Shown here in pieces: positions 36,736 to 45,834 of a stretch of 64,000 nt of DNA. The stretch covers positions 124,001-188,000 of the forward strand of contig NZ_JAAZQQ010000001.1 of assembly GCF_012395815.1 (NCBI RefSeq), read 5' to 3'. The stretch is from Roseicyclus persicicus. Its GTDB lineage: Bacteria > Pseudomonadota > Alphaproteobacteria > Rhodobacterales > Rhodobacteraceae. The notes under the pieces are model-generated. The model was given only the letters and a program-made list of their open reading frames with translations. It did no database searches and was not told where the DNA came from. Every line of letters starts with the position of its first letter. The first letter of the stretch is position 1. A program made the translations under genes and the position numbers.

Positions 36736-38264
36736 GCGCGCCGCGCCTGATCCTCGTCCTCGGCGACCAGCTGTCCGAGGGGCTGTCCAGCTTGCGCGAG
36801 GGCGACCCGGCGCGCGACGTGGTGGTCATGGCCGAGGTGATGGACGAGGCGTCCTACGTCCCGCACCACCCCAAGAAGGTCGCGTTCCTCTTCGCCGCCA
36901 TGCGCAAGTTCGCTGCGCGGCTGGAGGCGGAGGGATGGCGCGTGCGCTACACCCGCCTCGACGACCCCGACAACAGCCAGTCGATCCCCGGCGAGCTGAT
37001 CCGCCGTGCGGCGGAAACGGTCGCGACCGAGGTGCTGGCCACCGAGCCCGGTGAATTTCGCCTGATCGCCGCGCTGGAGGACTGCCCGGTCCCCGTCCAC
37101 ATGTTCCCCGACGACCGGTTCCTGTGTTCCCACGCCGAGTTCGAGGCCTGGGCCGAGGGGCGCAAGGAGCTGCGGATGGAGTGGTTCTACCGCGAGATGC
37201 GGCGCCGGACCGGCCTGTTGATGGAGGGCGACCAGCCCGCGGGCGGCAAGTGGAACTACGACCACGACAACCGCAAGCCCGCGCCGGACGAGATCGCCTT
37301 CGACGGCCCGCTGCGGTTCGAGCCGGACGCGGCGACGGTGGAGGTGCTGGAGCTGGTCGAGGCCCGCTTTGCCGACAACTTCGGCACGCTGCGCCCGTTC
37401 TGGTTCGCGACGACGCGGGACGAGGCGCTGCAGGCGCTGGATCATTTCATCGCCCGGGCCCTGCCCAGGTTCGGCGATTTCCAGGACGCGATGCTGGACG
37501 GCAACCGCTTCCTCTACCACTCCGTCCTGTCGATGTACCTGAACGCGGGCCTCCTGACGTGGCAGGAGATCTGCGCGGCGGCCGAGGACGCCTGGAGGGC
37601 GGACAAGGCGCCCCTCAACGCGGTCGAGGGCTTCATCCGCCAGATCATCGGTTGGCGCGAATACATGCGCGGCATCTATTTCCGCGAGGGGCCGGACTAC
37701 GTCCGCCGCAACGCGCTGGGCTATGACCGGCCGCTGCCGTCCTTCTACTGGACCGCCGACACCGACCTGCGCTGCGTGTCCAAGGCCGTCGAACAGACCC
37801 GCGACGAGGCCTATGCGCACCACATCCAGCGCCTGATGGTCACGGGCAACTTCGCGCTGCTGGCCGGCATCGACCCGCACGCGGTGCACGAATGGTACCT
37901 CGCCGTCTACGCCGACGCCTACGAATGGGTCGAGGCCCCCAACGTCATCGGGATGAGCCAGTTCGCCGACGACGGTGTCGTGGGGTCGAAGCCCTATGTC
38001 TCGGGCGGCGCCTACATCCACCGCATGTCCGACCACTGCCGCCACTGCCGCTACGAGATCGGGGAAAAGACGGGCGCAAAGGCCTGCCCGTTCAACTACC
38101 TCTACTGGGCCTTCCTGCACCGCCACCGCGAGCGGTTCGGGCGCAACCCGCGCATGGCGCAGATGTACCGGACCTGGGCGCGCATGTCCGACGACAAGCG
38201 GCAGGCGACGCTGGACAGCGCCGACGCCTTCCTCGCCCGGCTGGACCGCGGCGCGCGGGTCTGA
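36732..38264 (+). CDS. Iron-sulfur bacterial cryptochrome/photolyase
   Basis: A 510-residue flavoprotein of the FeS-BCP (PhrB/CryB) group, which repairs (6-4) photoproducts or acts as a blue-light sensor. The N-terminal antenna domain begins LILVLGDQLSEGLSSL. The FAD domain has WNYDHDNRKPAP, LDGNRFLYHSVLSMYLNAGLL and EWYLAVYADAYEWVEAPNVIGMSQ. All four cluster cysteines are present: one in TDLRCVSKA, two in DHCRHCRYE and one in KACPFNY. GTG at 36732 overlaps the SDR stop (GTGA); GTG at 36729 is an alternative. FAD, a lumazine antenna and a 4Fe-4S cluster are family knowledge. Confidence 0.93.
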   Translation: MSAPRLILVLGDQLSEGLSSLREGDPARDVVVMAEVMDEASYVPHHPKKVAFLFAAMRKFAARLEAEGWRVRYTRLDDPDNSQSIPGELIRRAAETVATEVLATEPGEFRLIAALEDCPVPVHMFPDDRFLCSHAEFEAWAEGRKELRMEWFYREMRRRTGLLMEGDQPAGGKWNYDHDNRKPAPDEIAFDGPLRFEPDAATVEVLELVEARFADNFGTLRPFWFATTRDEALQALDHFIARALPRFGDFQDAMLDGNRFLYHSVLSMYLNAGLLTWQEICAAAEDAWRADKAPLNAVEGFIRQIIGWREYMRGIYFREGPDYVRRNALGYDRPLPSFYWTADTDLRCVSKAVEQTRDEAYAHHIQRLMVTGNFALLAGIDPHAVHEWYLAVYADAYEWVEAPNVIGMSQFADDGVVGSKPYVSGGAYIHRMSDHCRHCRYEIGEKTGAKACPFNYLYWAFLHRHRERFGRNPRMAQMYRTWARMSDDKRQATLDSADAFLARLDRGARV

Positions 38265-38371
38265 GCGGGGCCGCACGCGCCCCCTTGACCGGCGCCCGCG
38301 GCGGACGCATCTGCGCCTTGGCGACGGGGCCGGGGCAGGCCCGCCCGCGCCCCCTGTCCGGAGACCGACCG

Positions 38372-38923
38372 ATGATCGCCGTTCATTCCGTGAGCGACGC
38401 CTTTTCGGGTGCCGACTGCACCCGCCTGCTCGACCTGATCGCCGAGGCGCCGACCCGCGATGCGGGCCTCGTGCGGCAGGCCCGCGACCACAACCTGCGC
38501 CGCGCCGACCTCGTCTGGCTGGACGACGTCGAGGGGAGCGCCTGGGTCATGGACCGGATGATCGAGCTGGTCCGCCACGCCAACCGCGAGGTGTTCGATT
38601 TCGACATCACCGATTTCGCCGAAAGCGCGCAGGTCGCCCGCTACGGGGCCGAGCGCGAGGGGCATTTCGGCTGGCATTCCGACATCGGCGAGGGGCGGCT
38701 GGCCGAGCGGCGCAAGCTGACCATCGTCGTGCAGCTGTCCGAGGCCCACGCCTATGCCGGCGGCGACCTCGAGGTGATGCCGGGGGCGAATGTCGTGGCC
38801 GCCGACCGCGCGCGCGGCACGGCGACGCTGTTCCCGTCCTTCGTGCTACACCGGGTCACGCCGGTGACGGCGGGCGAGCGCCATTCCCTGACCGTCTGGT
38901 GCCACGGGGCGCCGTTCCGGTGA
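38372..38923 (+). CDS. 2OG-Fe(II) oxygenase (PKHD/Tpa-like)
   Basis: A 183-residue cupin-fold dioxygenase. The iron site is visible as His-x-Asp in [11 protein letters not shown] near residue 98 and a distal His in [17 protein letters not shown] near residue 160, with the Arg of that block available for 2-oxoglutarate. This HxD...H plus R arrangement is complete, so an active enzyme is expected. A GGAG site precedes the ATG. It lies about 107 bases after the photolyase; target unknown. Confidence 0.86.
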   Translation: MIAVHSVSDAFSGADCTRLLDLIAEAPTRDAGLVRQARDHNLRRADLVWLDDVEGSAWVMDRMIELVRHANREVFDFDITDFAESAQVARYGAEREGHFGWHSDIGEGRLAERRKLTIVVQLSEAHAYAGGDLEVMPGANVVAADRARGTATLFPSFVLHRVTPVTAGERHSLTVWCHGAPFR

Positions 38924-39050
38924 CGCCGGCCCCCGAGGGCCTGTGCATCGCCGAACAGCGCGCTTGCGGCGGCGCGGAGTTGAGCGCCCGCCCGGGCGGC
39001 TGCATTTCCCCCGGCATACCGCAACCTGCGACCAGGGAGTTCGCCCCGCC

Positions 39051-39641
39051 ATGTCCGACGTCAAGCTCGCCATCGTGTTCTATTCCACCTACGGCACCAA
39101 CCACCGCATGGCCGAGATCGCGGCCGATGCCGCCCGCGCCGCCGGCGCCGAGGTCCGCCTGACCCGCGTCGCCGAGACCGCCCCGGCCGATGTCGTCGCC
39201 GCGCAGGACGCCTGGAAGGCGCAGGCCGACAAGGTGGCCGGCATCCCCGTCGTGACCCATGACGACATGGAATGGGCCAATGCCTACCTGTTCATCGCGC
39301 CGACCCGCTACGGCGTGGTGGCCAGCCAGGTCCGCGCCTTTATCGACACGCTGGGCGGGCTGTGGTTCCAGGGCAAGCTGGCCAACAAGGCCGTCAGCGC
39401 GATGACCTCGGCCCAGAACCGCCACGGCGGCGTCGAGGCGACGCTGCTGTCGCTCTACACCACCTTCATGCACTGGGGCGCGATCCTGGTTCCCCCGGGT
39501 TACACCGACCAGTCGGTGTTCGAGGCCGGCGGCAACCCCTACGGCACCGTGACCACCGCGGGCGTGGTGGACGACAAGGTCGAGGCCGCCGTGCGGCACC
39601 AGACCAAGCGTCTCGTCGAGGTCGCGGCCAAGCTGGCCTGA
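39051..39641 (+). CDS. wrbA: NAD(P)H:quinone oxidoreductase type IV (WrbA-like)
   Basis: A 196-residue flavodoxin-fold protein. The FMN phosphate loop [15 protein letters not shown] is at residues 10-24, [22 protein letters not shown] and a [25 protein letters not shown] block are WrbA signatures. It performs two-electron reduction of quinones, limiting redox cycling. The gene follows a gap of about 127 bases after the oxygenase and ends at a strong bidirectional terminator. Confidence 0.92.
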   Translation: MSDVKLAIVFYSTYGTNHRMAEIAADAARAAGAEVRLTRVAETAPADVVAAQDAWKAQADKVAGIPVVTHDDMEWANAYLFIAPTRYGVVASQVRAFIDTLGGLWFQGKLANKAVSAMTSAQNRHGGVEATLLSLYTTFMHWGAILVPPGYTDQSVFEAGGNPYGTVTTAGVVDDKVEAAVRHQTKRLVEVAAKLA

Positions 39642-39661
39642 TCGACGCTCAGCCGAATGAA

Positions 39662-39693
39662 AAGGGCCGCGCCGGTCACCCCGCGCGGCCCTT
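39662..39693. terminator. Bidirectional terminator between wrbA and MBL hydrolase
   Basis: A perfect 11-bp stem (AAGGGCCGCGC and its complement) with a 10-base loop, flanked by AAA on one side and TTCCTGTTT on the other. It lies between two convergent genes. Confidence 0.75.
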
Positions 39694-39714
39694 CCTGTTT
39701 CGGCGAGGGCGGGC

Positions 39715-40641
39715 TCAGCCCATCAGCTGCCCGGCCTCGGGCACCCAGCGGAACTCGGCGCCGTCGCTGCCGGTGTCGACGTAGCCCACGGCGGGGAACG
39801 GCATGTGGTAGCCGATCGCCGGGATCCGGTCGGCGGCGATCATGCCCAGCACGCGGCGGCGGCTTTCGGCGGCGGCGGCCTTGTCGGCGTCGAAGCGGAC
39901 CTCCCAGTCGGGGCGGGCGAGCGACCAGACCGGGTGGTTGGCGAGGTCGGCGAAGATCACCAGCCCCGCGCCCTCGGACTCGAGCCGGTAGACCATGTGG
40001 CCCGGCGTGTGGCCGAAGGCGGCCATGCCGGTGATGCCGGTCACCACGTCCTGCCCGTCGCCGAGGAAGGTCATGTTGTCCGCCATCGGGCGCACGCTGG
40101 TGTCGAAGCCCTCGTTGCCGGCCGCGGCCCAGTGGTCGAACTCGGCCTGGCCGGTGACGTAGCGGGCATTGGCGAAGGTCGCCGCGCCGTCGGTCATCAT
40201 CCCGCCGATGTGGTCGCCGTGCATGTGGGTCAGGACCACGATGCTGACCTGGTCGGCGGTGTAACCCGCGCTCTCCAGCGCCGCGACGGTGGCCGCGCCG
40301 TTCAGGCCGGTGTCGAACAGCACAAGCTCGCTGCCGGTGTTCACCAGCGTGGGGGTGAAGAAGAACTGCGCGACCTCGGTCGACAGGAAGTTGGCGCGGC
40401 TCACCGCGGCGAAGTCCTCGGCCGAGACGTTCATGCCGAAGATCGACTGCGGTTCCTCGCGGGGTGTGGTGCCGGCGAGGATCGTCGTGACCTCGAAGCC
40501 GCCGATCATGAAGCGGCGGTGGCGGGCGAAGCTGGCGCCCATCATCGGGGCCTGCGCGGCGGCGGGGCCGGTGAAGGCGGCGGCAAGCGGCAGGGCCGCG
40601 CCCGAGGCAAGCAGCGTGCGGCGGGTGAACTCGGTCATCAT
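39715..40641 (-). CDS. Tat-exported MBL fold metallo-hydrolase
   Basis: A 308-residue metallo-beta-lactamase-fold enzyme. The N-terminus TEFTRRTLLASGAALPLAAA is a twin-arginine signal, cleaved near AAAQA. The dinuclear metal site appears as LTHMHGDHIGG, with later His residues in GHTPGHMVYRL and GYHMPFP. Such proteins hydrolyse lactones, phosphodiesters or thioesters; the exact substrate is not deducible. A GGAGG site supports ATG 40641, with the adjacent in-frame ATG at 40638 possible. Confidence 0.88.
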   Translation of the reverse strand: MMTEFTRRTLLASGAALPLAAAFTGPAAAQAPMMGASFARHRRFMIGGFEVTTILAGTTPREEPQSIFGMNVSAEDFAAVSRANFLSTEVAQFFFTPTLVNTGSELVLFDTGLNGAATVAALESAGYTADQVSIVVLTHMHGDHIGGMMTDGAATFANARYVTGQAEFDHWAAAGNEGFDTSVRPMADNMTFLGDGQDVVTGITGMAAFGHTPGHMVYRLESEGAGLVIFADLANHPVWSLARPDWEVRFDADKAAAAESRRRVLGMIAADRIPAIGYHMPFPAVGYVDTGSDGAEFRWVPEAGQLMG

Positions 40642-40765
40642 TCGGAAACCTCCCGTGTGTGGCAATACCGCGTGAGATAGGCGGCCTGCCGCGCCCGACC
40701 TTCACGGCTGCGTGACCGGGGCCGGGCCCAGGCGCACAGGGCCTGTGCGCCCCTGCGCGGCGGCG

Positions 40766-41890
40766 TCAGGCGCGGCGCGCCGCGGGCGCCGCCACCGCCG
40801 GCAACAGGGCCCGGCCCGGCAGGCAGAGGCGGAACAGCGCGCCCGGCAGGTCCGGCGCGCCGGGGCCGCGCGCGGTGTCGAAGGAGCCGCCGCGGCTGGC
40901 GGCCAGCCGGGTCAGCGCGTCGAGCCCGAAGCCGCGCGACCCGTCGTGCCGGCGCACCGCGTGACTGAGGGCCGCGGGCGCCACGCCCGGCGGCAGGCCC
41001 GGCCCGTCATCGGCCACGTAGAGCGTCAGCAGCCCCGCGCGGGGGGCGGGGCAGAGCGCCACCGCGATCTCGGAGCGGGCGTGGCGGGCGGCATTCGCCA
41101 TCAGGTTCCGCAGCGCCATCTGAAGCACCACGGCATCGGTCGTCACCTCGCCCTCGGGCAGCGCGATGCGCAGGCGGCCCGCGGGGTCGACCATCGCCGC
41201 GATGTCCCCCGCCAGCCGGCCGAGATCGACGCGCTCGGGCTGCGGCGGGCTGGTCTCGAGCGCGCGGCCCCGTTCCAGCGTGCCGCCGATCTGGTCGAGC
41301 GCGGTGGCCACCGTCCGGGCGCACAGGGCCAGCAGCGGCAGGTTGCCGGCATCGCCCCGCCCCTCGTCCAGCACCAGGTCGAGCAGTTCCGCGACGGTGG
41401 ACAGGGGCCCGCGCGCATCATGGGCCGCCATGGCGGCGTAGAGCCTGAGGTCCTCGAACCGGCCGGCCATCTCGGCCAGCGCCTCGGCGGCGGCGAATTC
41501 GCGGCGCCGGGCCGCCGTGGTCTCGACGGCGACCCCCAGCACCATGCGCCCGGCCAGCTGCGGCGGGCGCGACAGGGTCGTCTGCCACCAGCTGTCGCGG
41601 CCGCCGATGGCCAGCGTTTCCTCGTAGGTGACCGAGGCGCCGGTCGCCAGGCAGCGCCGCACGTCGCGCGCCAGCCGCGCCGCCAGCCGGGGCGGCAGGA
41701 CGGCGGCGATGTCGCGCCCCACGAGGTCGTCGCGCGTGAGCCCGAGCCGGTCGAGCAGCGCGGCATTGGCATGGGCAAAGACCAGCCTGTTCCCCGGCCG
41801 CCGTTCCACCAGGTAGATCGGCAGGTCGACCCCGTCGATCCAGGCGGCCATGCAGGACAGCGCGGTGCAGCCGAACGACGGGACGCCCAT
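40766..41890 (-). CDS. PAS domain sensor histidine kinase
   Basis: A 374-residue soluble kinase without clear membrane spans. A PAS domain covers residues about 20-125 (LPIYLVERRPGNRLVFAHAN). The phosphoacceptor helix has MAAHDARGPLSTVAELL with His near residue 157. The ATPase domain has the N box MALRNLMANAARHARSE, G1 VADDGPGLPPG and G2 GSRGFGLDAL. No response regulator gene is adjacent, so it is an orphan kinase whose partner lies elsewhere. Signal unknown. Confidence 0.87.
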   Translation of the reverse strand: MGVPSFGCTALSCMAAWIDGVDLPIYLVERRPGNRLVFAHANAALLDRLGLTRDDLVGRDIAAVLPPRLAARLARDVRRCLATGASVTYEETLAIGGRDSWWQTTLSRPPQLAGRMVLGVAVETTAARRREFAAAEALAEMAGRFEDLRLYAAMAAHDARGPLSTVAELLDLVLDEGRGDAGNLPLLALCARTVATALDQIGGTLERGRALETSPPQPERVDLGRLAGDIAAMVDPAGRLRIALPEGEVTTDAVVLQMALRNLMANAARHARSEIAVALCPAPRAGLLTLYVADDGPGLPPGVAPAALSHAVRRHDGSRGFGLDALTRLAASRGGSFDTARGPGAPDLPGALFRLCLPGRALLPAVAAPAARRA

Positions 41891-41998
41891 GACGAACTCT
41901 CGATTGTGAAACCCGACCCACCGTGCGCGGCCCGCGCCCCGGTTCCCCGGTGCTAGCCCGCAAGGGTTAACAGAAGGTTTCCGGCCCGCGCGGCCGGC

Positions 41999-42415
41999 TC
42001 ACTCCCACCAGGGGTCGATGCGGGCGATGTCGTCGTCGGACCAGCCGAAGTGGTGCGCCAGCTCGTGCACCAGCACATGCGCCACCAGTTCGCCCAGCGT
42101 GACGTTGCCCCGGTCGGCCCATTCGTCGAGGATCGGCCGGCGGTAGAGCCAGATCGTGTCGGGGCCCATCGGCTGGTCCATCACCGATTTCTCGGTCAGG
42201 GGCACGCCGTCGTAGAGGCCCGTCAGCTCGAAGGGGTCCTCCATCTCCATGTCCGACAGGATCTCGGGCGTGGCGAAGTCCTCGACCCGGACCGCGACCT
42301 GCCGGGCGGCGCGGGCCCAGGGCTCGGGGATGGACAGGAGCGCGGCCTCGGCCAGCGCCTCGAACGCGTCGAGGCCGGGGGCGGCGAGGTCGGCGAAATC
42401 GGGCGGGCGTCTCAT
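41999..42415 (-). CDS. Zincin-like metallopeptidase family protein
   Basis: A 138-residue protein with HVLVHELAHHFGWSD near residue 118, the HExxH zinc motif followed by a third possible ligand. It matches the small zincin-like group (PF06262, DUF1025). Earlier motifs DPFELTGLYDGVPLTE and TIWLYRRPILDEW support that assignment. It is divergent from gltX across 66 bases. Function unknown beyond probable metal binding. Confidence 0.86.
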   Translation of the reverse strand: MRRPPDFADLAAPGLDAFEALAEAALLSIPEPWARAARQVAVRVEDFATPEILSDMEMEDPFELTGLYDGVPLTEKSVMDQPMGPDTIWLYRRPILDEWADRGNVTLGELVAHVLVHELAHHFGWSDDDIARIDPWWE

Positions 42416-42481
42416 GGCCCCGATATGGACAATTCCGCCCCGATCTGAAAGACCTCCCGCGTGCTGAAAAAGGCCCCTGCC

Positions 42482-43807
42482 ATGACCGTCACCACCCGTT
42501 TCGCGCCCTCGCCCACCGGCTACCTGCATGTCGGCAACCTGCGGACCGCGCTGTTCAACCACCTGATCGCGCGCAAGGCGGGCGGGCATTTCGTGCTGCG
42601 GCTGGACGACACCGACCCCGAGCGGTCCAAGCAGGCCTATGCCGACGCGATCCAGGAGGACCTGGAGTGGCTGGGCCTGACCTGGGACCGGATGGAGCGG
42701 CAGTCGGACCGGCTCGACCGCTATGCCGACGCCGCCGACCGGCTGCGCGCGGCGGGGCGGTTCTACGAGGCGTGGGAGACGCCGACCGAGCTGGACCTCA
42801 AGCGCAAGAAGCAGCTGAACATGGGCCTGCCGCCGGTCTACGACCGCGCGGCGCTGAAGCTGTCGGACGAGGACAAGGCGAAGATGCGCGCCGAACGCGG
42901 CGCGGGCGTCTGGCGCTTCAAGCTCGACCAGGAGCGGATCGAGTGGGTCGACGGCATCCTCGGCGCGCTGTCGATCGACGCGGCCAGCCTGTCGGACCCG
43001 GTGCTGATCCGGGCGGACGGGCAGGTGCTCTACACGCTGGCCTCGGTCGTGGATGACATCGACATGGGCATCACCCACGTGGTGCGCGGCGCGGACCATG
43101 TCACCAACACCGCGACGCAGATCCAGATCATGGCGGCGCTGGGGTCGGACCACCCGGCCTTCGCGCATCACTCGCTGCTAACCGGCGCGCAGGGCGAGGC
43201 GCTGTCCAAGCGGCTCGGCACGCTGTCCCTGCGCGACCTGCGCGCGGCGGGGGTGGAGCCGATGGCGCTGTTGAGCCTGATGGCGCGGCTGGGGTCGTCG
43301 CAGCCGGTGGTGCTGGCGTCCTCGATCGACGAGCTGGCCGAGGGCTTCGACCTGTCGCAGTTCGGCGCGGCGCCGACCAAGTTCGACGTGGACGACCTGT
43401 TCCCGCTGACCGCCCGCATCCTGCACGACACGCCCTTTGACACGGTGGCGGCCGAGATCGCCGCCCTGGGCGTGCCCGAGGCGCTGGCGCCGGCGTTCTG
43501 GGAAGTGGCGCGGGCCAACATCACCACCAAGGCCGAGTTGCCGGGCTGGTGGGCGCTGTTCCGCGACGGGGCCGAGCCGCTGGTCGACCCCGAGGACCGG
43601 GAATTCGTGGCCGAGGCGTTTTCCATGCTGCCCGAGCCGCCCTATGACGGCGAGACCTGGGGCAAATGGACGGCCGCCGTGAAGGACGCCACCGGCCGCA
43701 AGGGCAAGGGTCTGTTCATGCCGCTGCGCAAGGCCGTGACCGGGCGCGAGAAGGGCCCCGAGATGGCCGACGTGATGCGGCTGCTGCAGAAGAAACCGGC
43801 GTTGTGA
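42482..43807 (+). CDS. gltX: Glutamate--tRNA ligase
   Basis: A 441-residue class I aminoacyl-tRNA synthetase that charges glutamate tRNA. The HIGH box appears as FAPSPTGYLHVGNLRTALFN and the KMSKS equivalent as GEALSKRLGTLS near residue 240. LRLDDTDPERS is conserved. The second box is KR rather than KS type, and the length is shorter than E. coli GltX, as in one of the two GluRS paralogs common in alphaproteobacteria, so this copy may be the non-housekeeping one. The ATG at 42482 (MTVTTRFAPSP) is preferred over one at 42461. Confidence 0.94.
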   Translation: MTVTTRFAPSPTGYLHVGNLRTALFNHLIARKAGGHFVLRLDDTDPERSKQAYADAIQEDLEWLGLTWDRMERQSDRLDRYADAADRLRAAGRFYEAWETPTELDLKRKKQLNMGLPPVYDRAALKLSDEDKAKMRAERGAGVWRFKLDQERIEWVDGILGALSIDAASLSDPVLIRADGQVLYTLASVVDDIDMGITHVVRGADHVTNTATQIQIMAALGSDHPAFAHHSLLTGAQGEALSKRLGTLSLRDLRAAGVEPMALLSLMARLGSSQPVVLASSIDELAEGFDLSQFGAAPTKFDVDDLFPLTARILHDTPFDTVAAEIAALGVPEALAPAFWEVARANITTKAELPGWWALFRDGAEPLVDPEDREFVAEAFSMLPEPPYDGETWGKWTAAVKDATGRKGKGLFMPLRKAVTGREKGPEMADVMRLLQKKPAL

Positions 43808-43809
43808 GC

Positions 43810-43830
43810 GGCGCGCCGTGACGGCGCGCC
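43810..43830. terminator. GC hairpin between gltX and the cyclotransferase gene
   Basis: Two copies of GGCGCGCC (itself palindromic) separated by GTGAC form an 8-bp stem between convergent genes. No T tract, so strength as a terminator is uncertain. Confidence 0.4.
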
Positions 43831-44385
43831 CTACAGGCCGAGGTCCCTGAGCGCAGCGTCGACCATCGCGCGTTCGCGGTCGGTCGTGACCTGCGCGCGG
43901 GGGTAGCGGGGCGCGGCGCGGTCGTTCAGGATGCCGGCGTCCCAGCCGCGGGTCGTCTCGAAGAAGCGGGCGACGCCGGCCTCTCCGAATTCCCGCAGGT
44001 AGCCCTGCACCACGGTGTCGAGATAGCTGAGCAGGATCGGATGCGCGGCGGACGTGCTGATGTGGTGCGGCTCGACCTTGTAGATCATGATGCTGAGCGC
44101 TTCGGGGTGGTCGTGCGTGACCATCGCCAGCGGGTGCCGGGCATAGGCGCGTTCGCGGGCGTCCAGCGCCGCCCAGTCGCCGCCGGGCACCGCGGCGATC
44201 AGCCCCTCGATCTCGACCCCCGGCGCCTCGGTCGCCGACAGGTAGGCCACCTGCCGCAGCGAGGTGCCGCGCCACACCCGCGCCCAGCCGCGCACCCGGG
44301 CGCGGGAGGCGCGCGGGTAGTCGTGCGTCGCCCGGTTCACCAGGCTGCCGTAGCCGAAGAAATAGGGTGCGCCGTGCAGGTCCAT
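43831..44385 (-). CDS. Gamma-glutamylcyclotransferase-like family protein
   Basis: A 184-residue protein with the substrate-binding loop YFFGYGSLVNRATHDYP at the N-terminus, the family's YGS motif. The catalytic Glu expected mid-protein is probably within the IEGLIAAVPGGDW or DARERAYARHPL region. Members act on gamma-glutamyl peptides, but many homologues are uncharacterised. The ATG at 44385 gives a start just before the YGS strand; an upstream ATG at 44421 would add 12 residues. It is divergent from the glycine riboswitch. Confidence 0.8.
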   Translation of the reverse strand: MDLHGAPYFFGYGSLVNRATHDYPRASRARVRGWARVWRGTSLRQVAYLSATEAPGVEIEGLIAAVPGGDWAALDARERAYARHPLAMVTHDHPEALSIMIYKVEPHHISTSAAHPILLSYLDTVVQGYLREFGEAGVARFFETTRGWDAGILNDRAAPRYPRAQVTTDRERAMVDAALRDLGL

Positions 44386-44427
44386 GTCGGGTTTGATGGC
44401 CAAAGCGCCGCGGCTGCACAAGGGGCC

Positions 44428-44455
44428 TTGCGGTGCCCCCCGAGCCTGATATTTT
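44428..44455 (+). promoter_or_regulatory. Putative gcv operon promoter
   Basis: TTGCGG (44428-44433) and TATTTT (44450-44455) are 16 bases apart, placing the transcript start just before the first glycine aptamer. Confidence 0.5.
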
Positions 44456-44464
44456 CGGCCGCGT

Positions 44465-44625
44465 CGATGCAGGGAGACGCTGGCCGGTCACGGTCAGGGC
44501 CGAAGGAGCAACCGCCCCGGTAAACTCTCAGGCGCAAGGGACCTGTTTCGGCAAGACAGCTCTGGAGAGTGGTGCAGCGGCACCCGCCGAAGGGATAACG
44601 ATCTCAGGCGAAAGGACAGAGGGGG
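44465..44625 (+). ncRNA. Tandem glycine riboswitch
   Basis: Two successive glycine aptamers precede gcvT. The first runs from GGGAGACGC through CCGAAGGAGCAA to AACTCTCAGGCGCAAGGGACC; the second has TCTGGAGAGTGGTGCAGC, CCGCCGAAGGGATAACGA and ATCTCAGGCGAAAGGACAGAGG. The repeated CCGAAGG...CTCAGGC-AAGGAC pattern is diagnostic. Downstream, GGCATC (44624-44629) can pair with GATGCC (44660-44665) around an internal GC hairpin, a likely expression platform, 32 bases before the gcvT start. In this family glycine binding turns on gcv expression. Confidence 0.93.
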
Positions 44626-44696
44626 CATCGACAGGCGCGGCCGGGGGCCGTGCGCACAAGATGCCGGGCCACAGGCCCAACACGAGACGGGGACAC

Positions 44697-45812
44697 ATGG
44701 CCGACACCGCCGCCGCCGAGACGCTGACCGAGCTGCCCCTGGCGGGGCTGCATGCCGGGCTTGGCGCGAAATTCGTGCCCTTCGCGGGCTATGCCATGCC
44801 GGTGCAGTACGCGGCCGGCGTGATGGCCGAGCATCTGTGGACGCGCGAGAAGGCCGGGCTGTTCGACGTCAGCCACATGGGGCAGGTGCGCCTGCCGAAG
44901 GATGCGCTGGCCGCGCTCGAGGGGCTGATCCCGGCCGATCTGTTGGGCCTGCCCGAGGGGCGGCAGCGCTACGGCGTGTTCACGAACGACGCCGGCGGCG
45001 TGCTGGACGACCTGATGGTCGCGCACCGGGCGGGCGACGTGTTCGTCGTGGTCAACGCCGCCTGCAAGGTGCAGGACCTCGCGCATTTGCGCGCGCATGT
45101 CGCGGGCGTGGAGGAGGTGACGGACCGGGCGCTGCTGGCGCTGCAGGGGCCGCTGGCCGAGGCGGCGCTTGCGGGGCTGGTGCCGGGCGTGGCCGCGATG
45201 CGGTTCATGGACGTGGCGGTGCTGGAGTGGGACGGCTGTGACCTCTGGATCTCGCGGTCGGGCTACACCGGCGAGGACGGGTTCGAGATCTCGGTGCCGG
45301 TGGAGCGCGCCGAGGCCTTCGCCCGCGCGCTTCTCGCCGACGGGCGCGTGGCGCCCATCGGGCTCGGCGCCCGCGATTCGCTGCGGCTGGAGGCCGGACT
45401 GCCGCTTTACGGGCAGGAGATGGACCAGGGCATTTCCCCGGTCGAGGCCGGGCAGGGCTGGTCCATCGGCAAGGCCCGCCGCCCCGGCGGCGCGCGGGCG
45501 GGCGGCTTTCCCGGCGCCGGTATCATCCTTGACCAGCTGGAGCGGGGCGCCCCCCGCCGCCGCGTCGGCCTGCGCCCCGAGGGCCGGGCGCCGATGCGCG
45601 CGGGCGTCACGCTGCACGCCGATGCCGACGGCCCCGCCATCGGCCACATCACCTCGGGCGGCTTCGGCCCCTCGCTCGGCGCCCCCGTCGCGCTGGGCCT
45701 GATCGACGCGGGCGTGCCCGCGGACGCGACCCTGTATGGCGACGTCCGCGGCAAGCGCCTGCCCGCGGCGCAGGTGCCGCTGCCCTTCGTCACCCCCGGT
45801 TACAAACGCTGA
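44697..45812 (+). CDS. gcvT: Glycine cleavage system T protein (aminomethyltransferase)
   Basis: GcvT transfers the methylene group from aminomethylated GcvH to tetrahydrofolate, releasing ammonia. The 371 residues include LPLAGLHAGLGAKFVPFAGYAMP, LFDVSHMGQVRL, GVFTNDAGGVLDDLMV, ISRSGYTGEDGFEISVP and ARDSLRLEAGLPLYGQEMD, all family motifs. The ATG at 44697 matches the family N-terminus. It is the first gene after the riboswitch, with gcvH 22 bases downstream. Confidence 0.96.
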   Translation: MADTAAAETLTELPLAGLHAGLGAKFVPFAGYAMPVQYAAGVMAEHLWTREKAGLFDVSHMGQVRLPKDALAALEGLIPADLLGLPEGRQRYGVFTNDAGGVLDDLMVAHRAGDVFVVVNAACKVQDLAHLRAHVAGVEEVTDRALLALQGPLAEAALAGLVPGVAAMRFMDVAVLEWDGCDLWISRSGYTGEDGFEISVPVERAEAFARALLADGRVAPIGLGARDSLRLEAGLPLYGQEMDQGISPVEAGQGWSIGKARRPGGARAGGFPGAGIILDQLERGAPRRRVGLRPEGRAPMRAGVTLHADADGPAIGHITSGGFGPSLGAPVALGLIDAGVPADATLYGDVRGKRLPAAQVPLPFVTPGYKR

Positions 45813-45834
45813 TCCACGTCCCAAGAGGCCCCCG

